Assembly (NCBI GenBank): GCA_021204635.1
Contig: JAJPZB010000158.1
Location: 1 to 10,269, forward strand
Direction of reading: 5' to 3'
From: Opitutia bacterium
GTDB taxonomy: Bacteria > Verrucomicrobiota > Verrucomicrobiia > Opitutales > UBA953
DNA: 10,269 nucleotides
Shown: piece after piece, positions 1 to 7,800 of the stretch
Layout: every line of letters starts with the position of its first letter
How positions within the stretch are numbered: the stretch's first letter is position 1
Position numbers and translations under genes: made by a program
The notes under the pieces: generated by a model
What the model was told of the DNA's origin: nothing
The model's input: only the letters and a program-made list of their open reading frames with translations
Databases searched by the model: none

Positions 1-120
1 GGCTAGTGGTCGCCACTGACCCCCACCACGAACCTACGCTCACCACCTACCCGGCCGCTACCACAGACCCAGTTCCCGCAACAAACCTTTGCCGCCGCCA
101 CTAACCTTCCGGAAATCTTC
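1..120 (-). repeat. Degenerate G-rich repeat cluster, left edge
   Basis: Read on the minus strand, this stretch is a chain of imperfect units of about 15-20 bases. Each starts with GGTT or GGGT and is followed by GTGG, for example GGTTAGTGGCGGCGGC, GGGTAGGTGGTGAGC, GGTTCGTGGTGGG and GGTCAGTGGCGACC. They match the consensus of the clusters inside recC and at the right window edge (about GGGTTGGTGGTGRC) but are more decayed, and I find no exact GTTGGTGG core here. The cluster runs off the window, so its full length is unknown. It lies beyond the 3' end of the aminotransferase gene and has the same G-rich strand as the recC cluster. Bases 121-214, between the cluster and the gene, are non-repetitive; I see no convincing terminator in them. 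Confidence 0.6.
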
Positions 121-234
121 ACCACCGAACCAAAAACCATTTCTCTTACAGGCAGCGACAGCACAGAAGGATTAAGCAAGTTCATTGCTACATCCGACCG
201 CGAAACCACTGCGCTTACCGCAAAATCTCTTTGA
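7..234 (+). other. Possible C-terminal reading frame on the plus strand, unsure
   Basis: A plus-strand frame is open from the TAG at 4-6 to a TGA at 232-234. Its last part (from about 91) reads like an ordinary protein end: AAATNLPEIFTTEPK, then TISLTGSDSTEGLSKF, ending in TALTAKSL. There is no ATG or GTG start in this frame, and TAG at 4-6 blocks extension leftwards. The first part of the stretch reads more protein-like in a second frame (VVATDPHHEPTLTTYPAATT, starting at about 6). If this was ever a gene tail, a length change in the repeat units has shifted its frame. It would converge on the aminotransferase gene and overlap its end by 20 bases. The minus strand is also open here (GTG at 209 to TAG at 3-5), so open reading alone proves little. 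Confidence 0.15.
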
Positions 235-1345
235 CGACGGTTGCGATGTCGTCGTTGGTCAGGGCGGGGCCGGAGGGGAGGCAGAGGCCGCAGCCGAAGG
301 TTTTCTCCGCCACGCCGCTTCCGTAAAATGCGTTTTTCGCATAGATTGGCTGCATGTGCATTGGGCGCCAGAGCAGGCGCGATTCGATGTTAGCAGCTTC
401 CAATTTCAGGCGAATTTCGTCGGCTGTTTTCCCGAACTTTTCCGGATCGACCAAAATGCAGCTCAGCCAGAAGTTTGAATCAAAGTCTTTGCCCGGATTT
501 TTCTTGACAGTTATTCCGGGCGTTTCGGCGAACGCCTCCGTGTAGAGTTTGCAAATCTCGCGCCGGCGCGCGATGTGCTCGCGCAGGACGAACATTTGCC
601 CGCGCCCGATTCCCGCAGAAATATTGCTGAGCCGGTAGTTGTAGCCGATTTTTTCGTGGAAATAGTATGGGCGATTTTCGCGCGCCTGCGTGGCGTAGAA
701 CAGCGTCCGCGCCGCAGTTTCGTCGTCTTTGCAGATGAGCGCGCCGCCGCCCGACGTCGTTATCATTTTGTTGCCGTTGAACGAAAGCGCGCCAAAGTCG
801 CCAAACGTCCCGCACTTGCGCCCGCGATATTCCGAGCCGAGAGCCTCCGCCGCGTCTTCCATCACCGGAATTTCAAAGCGCGCCGCGATGTCGAGAATCG
901 CGTCCATGCGCGCCGGCATTCCGTAGAGGTGGACGGGGACAATTGCCTTGGGCTTCTTTCCGGTTTTCGCAATGCGGTCTTTGATGGCGGTTTCCAAGAG
1001 CTCCGGATTCATGTTCCACGAATCTTCCTCGCTATCGACAAAGACGGGCGTCGCCCCGCAATAAACGACGGGGTTGACCGACGCCGCGAAGGTGAAGCTC
1101 TGGCAAATGACTTCGTCGCCGGCGTCGAGCCCGAGTTGCAAGAGCCCGAGGTGAATCGCTGCCGTCCCCGCGCTGAGCGCGACAACGCGTTTGTTTTCGC
1201 CGAGAAAACCTTCCAAGTCCTTTTCAAAGCCGTTGACGTTTGGCCCGAGCGGGACGACCCAGTTCGTGTCAAATGCCTCTTGGATAAAACGTTGTTCGTG
1301 CCCGCTCATGTGCGCGAGCGAAAGGAAAATGCGCTTGTCTGCCAT
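215..1345 (-). CDS. PLP-dependent DegT/DnrJ/EryC1/StrS aminotransferase, PglE/EpsN-like
   Basis: This is a 376-residue fold-type I PLP enzyme of the sugar aminotransferase family. The opening AHMSGHEQRFIQEAFDTNW and PLGPNVNGFEK (residues 11-42) are typical of the PglE/EpsN branch. That branch transfers an amino group, usually from glutamate, to a UDP-4-keto-6-deoxy-HexNAc on the way to bacillosamine-type sugars for glycans or exopolysaccharide. SAGTAA at 58-63 forms the cofactor phosphate site, Asp164 in EDAAEALG is expected to hold the PLP pyridine nitrogen, and Lys193 in SFNGNK is the Schiff-base lysine. IGYNYRLSNISAGIGRGQ (233-250) is the conserved substrate-side segment. Length is normal and all key residues are present, so the protein should be active and cytosolic. 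The exact sugar substrate cannot be read from sequence. No dehydratase, acetyltransferase or glycosyltransferase gene is nearby. The gene lies 84 bases beyond the CorC-like gene and may have its own promoter. Confidence 0.9.
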   Translation of the reverse strand: MADKRIFLSLAHMSGHEQRFIQEAFDTNWVVPLGPNVNGFEKDLEGFLGENKRVVALSAGTAAIHLGLLQLGLDAGDEVICQSFTFAASVNPVVYCGATPVFVDSEEDSWNMNPELLETAIKDRIAKTGKKPKAIVPVHLYGMPARMDAILDIAARFEIPVMEDAAEALGSEYRGRKCGTFGDFGALSFNGNKMITTSGGGALICKDDETAARTLFYATQARENRPYYFHEKIGYNYRLSNISAGIGRGQMFVLREHIARRREICKLYTEAFAETPGITVKKNPGKDFDSNFWLSCILVDPEKFGKTADEIRLKLEAANIESRLLWRPMHMQPIYAKNAFYGSGVAEKTFGCGLCLPSGPALTNDDIATVVKEILR

Positions 1346-1429
1346 AGTTGTCGCGACGTTGTTGCGGCTGATGATAAACCCGAATTTTCTTTAAAAAAAG
1401 AAATTTTACACAACACATGCGGGGCGAAA
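1346..1429 (-). other. A/T-rich spacer before the aminotransferase gene
   Basis: This is the longest gap between complete genes in the window. It carries an A/T-only hairpin on the minus strand, TTTCTTT-TTTT-AAAGAAA, at about 1385-1402, and a TATCAT box (-10-like) closer to the start codon with no good -35 box at 17 bases. The spacer could hold a promoter that lets the aminotransferase be expressed apart from the upstream genes. The hairpin has no GC stem, so it is a poor intrinsic terminator. No Shine-Dalgarno sequence precedes the ATG; the leader ends GCGACAACT. Confidence 0.25.
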
Positions 1430-2770
1430 TTATTCCGCGCCGTCTTTGGTAATGCCCCAATTTCTGCGAATCAAAATTCGTTTGAGCGAGCCCGCCGGAG
1501 TTTCGAGCGGGATAATTTCGAGGTCCTCGTAGCGAATGATTTCGCCGCGTTTTGCCGGCAGCCCGGGGCGGAGCGAGCGCACCCAGCTCGCCACCGTCTC
1601 ATAGCTGTTCCCCTGCCACTCGAAGTTCCAGCCGGTCTCGGCTTCGAGTTCGTGCATGTTGAGCGTTCCCGCGACGACGATTGAATCTTGCGTCTGCTCG
1701 AAAATTTCCTTTTCGCCGGTCTCAAATTCGTCGCGAATGTCGCCGACAATTTCTTCCAAAATATCCTCGAAACTCACGAGCCCGAGGGTGCGCCCCTCGG
1801 CGTTTACGACGAGCGCGATGTGGTTTTGCGAGTGGCGAAATTTTTCGAGAACGTCCGCAATCGGCATGTCCGGCGGGAATTTCAGCATTTCGCGGAGAAT
1901 CGGCTCAATCGGCGTTTCCCTGCCGAGAATCTGCATTTGCCACAGCCATTCCCGCACGAGCAACACGCCGAGCGGCTTGTCCAAATTGTCGCCGAACACC
2001 GGATATCGCGAGTGTGCGGTTTTTTGCACGACGCGCAAATTCACGTCTATCGGGGCGTTTATCCAGAGCGAATTCATTTCGTCGCGCGGAATCATTATTT
2101 CGTTGACACGAGTATCGCGTAGCCTCAGCGCGCGGAGCATGACGCGGTTCACGAGAAGGTCTTCGGAGCTCGATTGTCGCGAGTGAGACAAGACGTATTC
2201 GAGTTCGTCTGCCGAAAATCCGCGCTCGTCGCTTTTGGAAGTTTTTATTCCCGCGAGGCGCAGGAAAAAGCCCGCTGTGCCGTTGAGCAGCGCGATGAAC
2301 GGGAAGAAAATTTTGTAAAAAACCATGAGCGGCGCCGCCACCGCGATTGCGGTTTTTTTCGGGTATTGAATTGCCACGGATTTTGGCGCGAGTTCGCCGA
2401 AAACGATGTGCAAAAACGTGATCAAAACAAACGCCACAGCCAACGAGATCGATGCGATTTTCGCCGGATCATCCATTCCGAAAAAATCGAAAATCGGCGC
2501 GAGGCGCTGCGCGACAAAGGGCTCTCCGACCCAGCCGAGCGCGAGCGACGAGAGCGTGACGCCGAGTTGCGTGGAGGAAAGAACCGCGTCGAGATGTTTT
2601 GTTGCGCGAATCGCGCATTTCACGCCCACGGCGCCGTCTTTTTTCAGCGGGTACAACTGGCTCGCGCGTATCTTTACGAGAGAAAATTCTGCGGAGACAA
2701 AATAGCCGTTTGCAGCCACGAGCGCGATTACGGCAAGGATTTCGAGGATAAGTTTCAGCGTTTCCGGCAT
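1430..2770 (-). CDS. CNNM/CBS/CorC-HlyC family membrane protein
   Basis: This 446-residue protein has the full three-domain layout of the hemolysin C / CorC / CNNM family. The DUF21 (CNNM) membrane domain is at about 1-200, with hydrophobic segments near 5-27, 105-123 and 141-170 and the signature GELAPKSVAIQYP at 125-137. A pair of CBS domains spans about 218-345 and ends in the family motif LEEIVGDIRDEFE (338-350). The small C-terminal CorC_HlyC domain is at about 357-437. CBS pairs of this family bind adenine nucleotides, and the membrane domain is linked to Mg2+ or Na+ movement and to stress resistance in other bacteria; the hemolysin name is historical. The substrate here is not known. 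The start is the ATG directly after TTTGGTAAATAA, 37 bases beyond the rseP stop, so co-transcription with rseP is likely. Nothing is truncated. Confidence 0.94.
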   Translation of the reverse strand: MPETLKLILEILAVIALVAANGYFVSAEFSLVKIRASQLYPLKKDGAVGVKCAIRATKHLDAVLSSTQLGVTLSSLALGWVGEPFVAQRLAPIFDFFGMDDPAKIASISLAVAFVLITFLHIVFGELAPKSVAIQYPKKTAIAVAAPLMVFYKIFFPFIALLNGTAGFFLRLAGIKTSKSDERGFSADELEYVLSHSRQSSSEDLLVNRVMLRALRLRDTRVNEIMIPRDEMNSLWINAPIDVNLRVVQKTAHSRYPVFGDNLDKPLGVLLVREWLWQMQILGRETPIEPILREMLKFPPDMPIADVLEKFRHSQNHIALVVNAEGRTLGLVSFEDILEEIVGDIRDEFETGEKEIFEQTQDSIVVAGTLNMHELEAETGWNFEWQGNSYETVASWVRSLRPGLPAKRGEIIRYEDLEIIPLETPAGSLKRILIRRNWGITKDGAE

Positions 2771-2807
2771 TTATTTACCAAAAAATTACCAAACGGCGAG
2801 GGTGCGC

Positions 2808-4766
2808 TCACTCGTTTGCCGACGCCGTGCCCGCCGCGCTTTCCTCGTCGAAATCTTCCGCAGCCGTCGGGTCTGTCGCGACGGGATATTTCGCCTGCGT
2901 CAGGAACTCCGGCGCGTAGGCAAAATTCTGGATTTGCGCTTCCGCCGCGAGCTCGCGACTGCCGCGAACGCGCGAAAAATCCCGCACCAAGACGTAGCCC
3001 ATGAAGAACACGAAAAGCAAGAAGAACGCGGTCTGCACATACCCGATTGTGTTTTGCGAAATCGGGCGTCGGCGCAATTTTCTTATTGTCGCGAGGAGAA
3101 TGTGGCCGCCGTCCAAAACCGGAATCGGCAGCAAATTTAGGATTGCGAGATTGATGTTTATCAGGAGCGTGAGCGCGAAGACGCTGCGGATGTCCGCCGA
3201 AATTTCGTAGTATGTGTCGCCAATCGAAAAAATCCCGTTGAGGTGCGAAATCCCGATGTCGGAATGCGGGTTGAACAGCACCGCGATCGAGCGAAATGTG
3301 AGGGAAAGCGCGTTGTAAAATTGCGACCACGGCGACTTGCGGACGAGCCGCTCCTGCGAGAGTAGGTGGACACCGAGCAGGGGCATTTTGTGCTCCGGCA
3401 CCAAGCCCGGGACAGCGTTTGTCAAAATCGCGTTTGCGCCGCCGCCGTCGGGCTTTGTCAGGAAAAGTGAGAATGTGCCGGCGCTCTCGCTTCCAAAGAG
3501 TTCCGAAAATTCTTTCGGTGTTTTCACGTTTTTTATCGCGCCGCCGTCGAACGAAATCCCGTCAACCGTCGAGCCAGGGACGAGCAGTTCCGCGAAGTCT
3601 GAATCGTTTGGCACTCCGGCAAAAATGCGGAGAGTGTCGCGCGGCGCCTTCTCGGCGTCTTCCTCCAAATCTTCCGGCGTGGCGATCATCGTCAGCGTCC
3701 TCGCCTGCCCGGATTCCGTGAATTTCAGCGTGGCAACTTCGCTGGTCGCCGCCACCACGATGGGCTCTACCTTGATAACGCCCGCGACGCCGTTGCGCTC
3801 GTAGGAAATTTCCACGGGATTGTCGCCGTTTTCCTCCAAAATGTCGGATAGTTGCGGCAGGGAATAAAGCGGTGTCGTGGACTTGACCTCACTGTTGTCG
3901 GCGTCGCGCTTTGTTGTCGTGATCGCGGTCCATTTGTCGCCATATCGTGCGCCTGCCTCATACGCGGGCATTCCGATTTTTGGGGCGATTTTGAAATTAG
4001 AGACCGGCGAGATTCCGATTACCCGCATGAAATCGCCGCTCTTCGGGTTTTGCGCGGCGAGGCACGGAAATACTTGCACGTCGCGCGTGCTGCCGTCGCG
4101 CTCCACCGTGATTGTTGCGAGCGCGCGCCCGTCTTCCGTGCGGGCAGAGCCGAGGGCGAGCGCCGTTATGATTTTGTCAAATGTCGGGGTTTCCTCGCCG
4201 TCAATCGCGACAATGCGGTCGCCCTCCCGCAGTCCCGCCTCCATCGCGGGGCTCGTGACGGATTTCCCGCGCTCTGTCTCGATTGTTTTTGCGACATAGC
4301 CGATGACATTCGAGTCAATACCCTCGCTCGAAGAACTTTTTACCCCCCACAAGAGCACGGCGAGCGCGAACGCAAACAGCACATTGAAAAATGCGCCGGC
4401 GGCAAAGACTATGATCCTGTCGAGATATGAAATTTTTTTGTCGCTGTCGCCGTAGTTCGGGCGCATTTGCGTTTTCCCTTCGATCATCTCCATTTCGGCG
4501 AGTTCCGGAATGGAGACATACCCACCGAGCGGGAGCAGGGAAATGCGGTAGTCGGTTCCGCCCTTTCCGCGCCAGCCGAACAGGCGGGGGCCAAATCCGA
4601 TCGAAAATTTTTCGACGCGCAACCCGCGCCATTTCGCCGCGAGAAAATGCCCGAGCTCATGGACGAAAATCGACCCGCCGAAAAACAATATTATCACCGC
4701 GATGCCGCGCGCCGATTTCAGAAAAGCCAGAAATTGATCTTCCATACCGTCAATCGCCCCAATCAT
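2808..4766 (-). CDS. rseP: RIP metalloprotease RseP (site-2 protease), long form
   Basis: This is an inner-membrane zinc protease of the M50 family, which cuts anti-sigma factors or signal-peptide remnants within the membrane. HELGH at residues 36-40 gives the two zinc histidines and the catalytic Glu37. NLLPIPVLDGGHI (544-556) supplies the third ligand, Asp552. Likely membrane segments are 21-44, 116-141, 527-551 and 577-597. GGYVSIPE (81-88) is the usual membrane-reentrant strand region. The periplasmic part between segments 2 and 3 is about 385 residues, against roughly 250 in E. coli. It appears to hold three PDZ-like modules: about 150-235 (AMEAGLREGDRIVAIDG), about 265-335 (AYEAGARYGDKW) and about 380-468 (LLVPGSTVDGISFDG). 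Total length is 652 residues against about 450 for E. coli RseP. The C-terminal tail after 600 is acidic and Ala-rich. The first ATG was chosen; Met8 is an alternative. The usual neighbour dxr is not present upstream; recC is there instead. Confidence 0.95.
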   Translation of the reverse strand: MIGAIDGMEDQFLAFLKSARGIAVIILFFGGSIFVHELGHFLAAKWRGLRVEKFSIGFGPRLFGWRGKGGTDYRISLLPLGGYVSIPELAEMEMIEGKTQMRPNYGDSDKKISYLDRIIVFAAGAFFNVLFAFALAVLLWGVKSSSSEGIDSNVIGYVAKTIETERGKSVTSPAMEAGLREGDRIVAIDGEETPTFDKIITALALGSARTEDGRALATITVERDGSTRDVQVFPCLAAQNPKSGDFMRVIGISPVSNFKIAPKIGMPAYEAGARYGDKWTAITTTKRDADNSEVKSTTPLYSLPQLSDILEENGDNPVEISYERNGVAGVIKVEPIVVAATSEVATLKFTESGQARTLTMIATPEDLEEDAEKAPRDTLRIFAGVPNDSDFAELLVPGSTVDGISFDGGAIKNVKTPKEFSELFGSESAGTFSLFLTKPDGGGANAILTNAVPGLVPEHKMPLLGVHLLSQERLVRKSPWSQFYNALSLTFRSIAVLFNPHSDIGISHLNGIFSIGDTYYEISADIRSVFALTLLININLAILNLLPIPVLDGGHILLATIRKLRRRPISQNTIGYVQTAFFLLFVFFMGYVLVRDFSRVRGSRELAAEAQIQNFAYAPEFLTQAKYPVATDPTAAEDFDEESAAGTASANE

Positions 4767-4771
4767 GCTTT

Positions 4772-4806
4772 TTTAAAAGGAAGCGCGCAATTAGATATTG
4801 GCGCGC
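4772..4806 (-). terminator. Hairpin with T-rich tail between recC and rseP
   Basis: On the minus strand GCGCGC-ATT(reverse arm AAT) pairs across a five-base loop: arms 4783-4791 and 4797-4806, nine base pairs with one bulged base at 4800. The stem is followed by TTCCTTTT. This looks like a weak intrinsic terminator for the rarA-recC transcript or an attenuator before rseP. The rseP start is only 17 bases past the stem, so the hairpin could also affect translation of rseP. The T tract is broken by CC and then runs into A bases, which lowers confidence. Confidence 0.4.
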
Positions 4807-4814
4807 CGGAGCCT

Positions 4815-7800
4815 TTATTTTTTGCAAGCACGCTTTTTCTCCTGTGGCTTTTTGGGGGATGCCGGGAACAGCCGCGAAATTTTTTCCACAAAATCGAACG
4901 GGGAATTCCAGTCCAAGTCGCCGCCGAAAACGATTGTCGAGGCAAAGCGATCCTGCGGCGCCTCTGCGCCCGTGCAGTAGTTGCTCTTTTCCCACTCGTC
5001 GATTGCGGCTTCGCGGAATTTCACGGGGCCGCCGCTCGTCTTGCTTTCGGGGATTTCGGGGAAAAGCAGGGGCGGGTTTCCCAATCCGCGCACGAAATTT
5101 TCGGCGAAAAACTCCGGCGAAATCTCAGCGGGGATATCGTCGCCGGAGCCGAGCATCGGAATTTCGCCCTCGGATTTTGCGCGCGGGGAACACGCCATAA
5201 CCCTGAACGCGAGGTGCGGGAATTTCCTGCGGATAAAGACAAACGCGACAATGGCCGCGATTTTGCGGCACCAGTCTTTGCCAGAATTTTTTCTCGGGAA
5301 CAGCACGAAAACTTCTTCGCCCGTATCTTTGTTGCGGAAAACGCTTTTGAATTTCGCGACAACGCTGACTTTTTCTATGGGGCAGCCGCTCGGCAGAGCC
5401 ACGTCAAGCTCGAAAGTCGCATGCTCTCTCGTGGAGACAAACTCCGCGTTTTTGCCCGGGAACGCCTTTGTAACTATCCATTGCAGCCCCGTTTTGCTCA
5501 AAATGTTGTTGGGAGAACTCGGGTTGCAGGCGGATAGTCGCGTGTCCGTGAGCGCGGAAATTTCACCTCGTGAACGTGCGTCGCGGGTCTCGTCAAGAAT
5601 AAATTCCCACGTGCTCGCCGCCTCTTCATCTCCCGAAAAGACGTAGTTGTTTTGCAAATGTTTTTCAAAAAACTCGGGGATGGAGTGATACAGGTTCGGC
5701 ATTTCATCGGCAGGTTCGTCGTCGGAAATCTCATCTTCCTGCCAGTCTTTTCGCAGATTTAGGCGGCGGGTGACGATAAATTCTGCGGGATCTACGAAAA
5801 AGTTTTGCAAATCTTCGAGCGTGATTTTTCCAAATCGCGCAACTTCGTCCGGCGACAACGGCAGCGGGAATTCCAATCCGTGCGGCAAAGCGGGCTCGCG
5901 CTTTTCTTTTGTCGCCGCCTCGCTTTGCCGCGACAACAGCAGCGCGATTTCGCCGAAACTCTCGGGGTCTTCAAAGGAATGAAGCCGATGTTCGCGGACA
6001 AAATCCGGCGCGGCATTCCCGTAGCGGCGCGAGAGATTGTTCGCGCTCTCGATCAACTTCGCGAGCGGCGTCGCAGGCGGAAGTTTCGCGTTCGACGACG
6101 CCTCTCTGCCGACGTAGGAAAAGCGCAGAAAATCTTTCGCCGCGAGCAAGACTTCAAGCAGGAGCAGGCAGTCTTTGTCGCGCGCCGTGCAATCCCAATT
6201 TTCGATTCGCACGTTGTCGAGCGCCGGTGCCCAATTCGCGCAGAGGTCGAGCGACGAACTATCCGCCCCGCGCGGGAACGCGCCCGAGTTCATGCCCGCG
6301 ACATAAATCGCTCGCGCCGGAATGTTGCGGAGCGGTTGCATGCGGCAGAAAGTGAGCCGCCCGCGGAGCATGCCCGATATGCGTTCGTTTTCCCACGAGC
6401 GCGCTTCCAAGAGCTTGATGACGGTCTTCGCCTCGCAGAAATCGCCGGAAAATCCCGCGAGATTTTCCGCGTCGCGAATATCCGCAAACGCGCGCTGCAA
6501 CATCTGCTTTTCGTTGTCGTCGTCGAAGTCGAGAAGCTTTTCCTCGATGCTGTCGCGCAAGATGTCGCACCAATCTTTGACGTGCCTTTTTTTGCTCGAA
6601 AATTCGTCGTGCAGATATTCGAGAGTTTCCAAAAGGACGTAGAATTTCCCGAGCAGCCCCGCCGCCGTCGCGGAATCGGAAATTTTTTGCGCGGAAATCC
6701 AGGGCTCGTTCCCGAAGCTGATCGCCGTTTGCGCGTCGTTGTCGTCGCCGAGCATTATCCCGAGCGCGTTTCTCCTCATGCCGAAGCGCCACGAATTGTT
6801 TTTGAAAAAGCGATCTTGCCGCTCTCTCTCGTAGCGATCTTCGGAGAATTTTTGCTCTTCGTCCTTCTCGTTGTCGCGGCAGATGTGCTCGTCGTCATAG
6901 TTGCCGACGGTGGTGGAAAATTTCTCCGGAGAGCGGTCGAATTTGTCAAATTCCTCGCGGCGATGGTCGCCGGAAATTCCCCAGCGAATGTTGGAGTCAA
7001 GCAAAAGTTTTTGCAGCGCGGGGACGTCTGTTTCTTCCGACAATCCGAGTTTGCGGGCGAGTGGCGGGCACTCCAAGAGCCTCACGATTTCGGAGATGCG
7101 GAACTCGCCTGTGGCAATTTTCAAAATGTCGAAAAACGCTGAAATCGCGGGAAGATGTTCGAGTGTCGTTTTGTCTGCGATCGAGAACGGGAAAGGGCTT
7201 TTCGTGAACACCGCGCGGATTAGTGGTGCGTATTCCTCGATGTTTGGGAGCATTATCAAAACGTCTTTTGCGCGCATGTCGGGGTTTGTGGCGAAGAGCT
7301 TTGTCAGGTCGTCAAGCAAAATTTCCATTTCGCGCAGAGGCGTGTGCGCGACGTTGACGAGAAACGATTCGTCGTGTGGCGGGAGTTTGTGGTGGCGGCA
7401 ATCCTCATTGTTGCCACCACCAAGCCCATTGCCACCACCAACCCCGTCACCACCAACCCCTTGGTGGTCACCACCAACCACGTCGCCACCACTAACCCCA
7501 TTGTCGTCGGCAACATTTTCGCGGATTTCCGCCTGCAAGGCGTGGAGCAGATTGTCGCGGGCGGGCGCGGCATCAATGTTGCTGTTGCCGTCGAGAAATC
7601 CGTCGTCGATGAGTCGCATGGCGAGCGGGCGCGCCGCCTTTCCCCACGCCGTCAAAAGCTCGTTCCCCGCCACCATCGCGAGCCAGTTTTCTTCGCTTCC
7701 CAACTGTGGTCGCGACAACGGTGGCGAGCCCGCGCCCGCGCGATTTTGGCTTGGTTGCCGCCACCGACCCGCGTTTTTCAGCTGCTCCCGCAACAATCGC

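Noticed and set aside
3..209. Short minus-strand open frame starting at GTG 209
   Set aside because: It follows the aminotransferase stop directly but translates mostly to repeat-derived Gly/Val sequence, with no motif and no ribosome binding site.
575..1684. Long open frame on the plus strand opposite the aminotransferase and CorC-like genes
   Set aside because: It crosses two confident minus-strand genes and reads as Arg/Ala-rich antisense sequence with no recognisable motif. High GC codon use leaves antisense frames open.
7407..7499. CRISPR-like array in recC or at the window edges
   Set aside because: Units are short, imperfect, without unique spacers of constant length, and there are no cas genes. 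The recC copy is in frame within a conserved gene.
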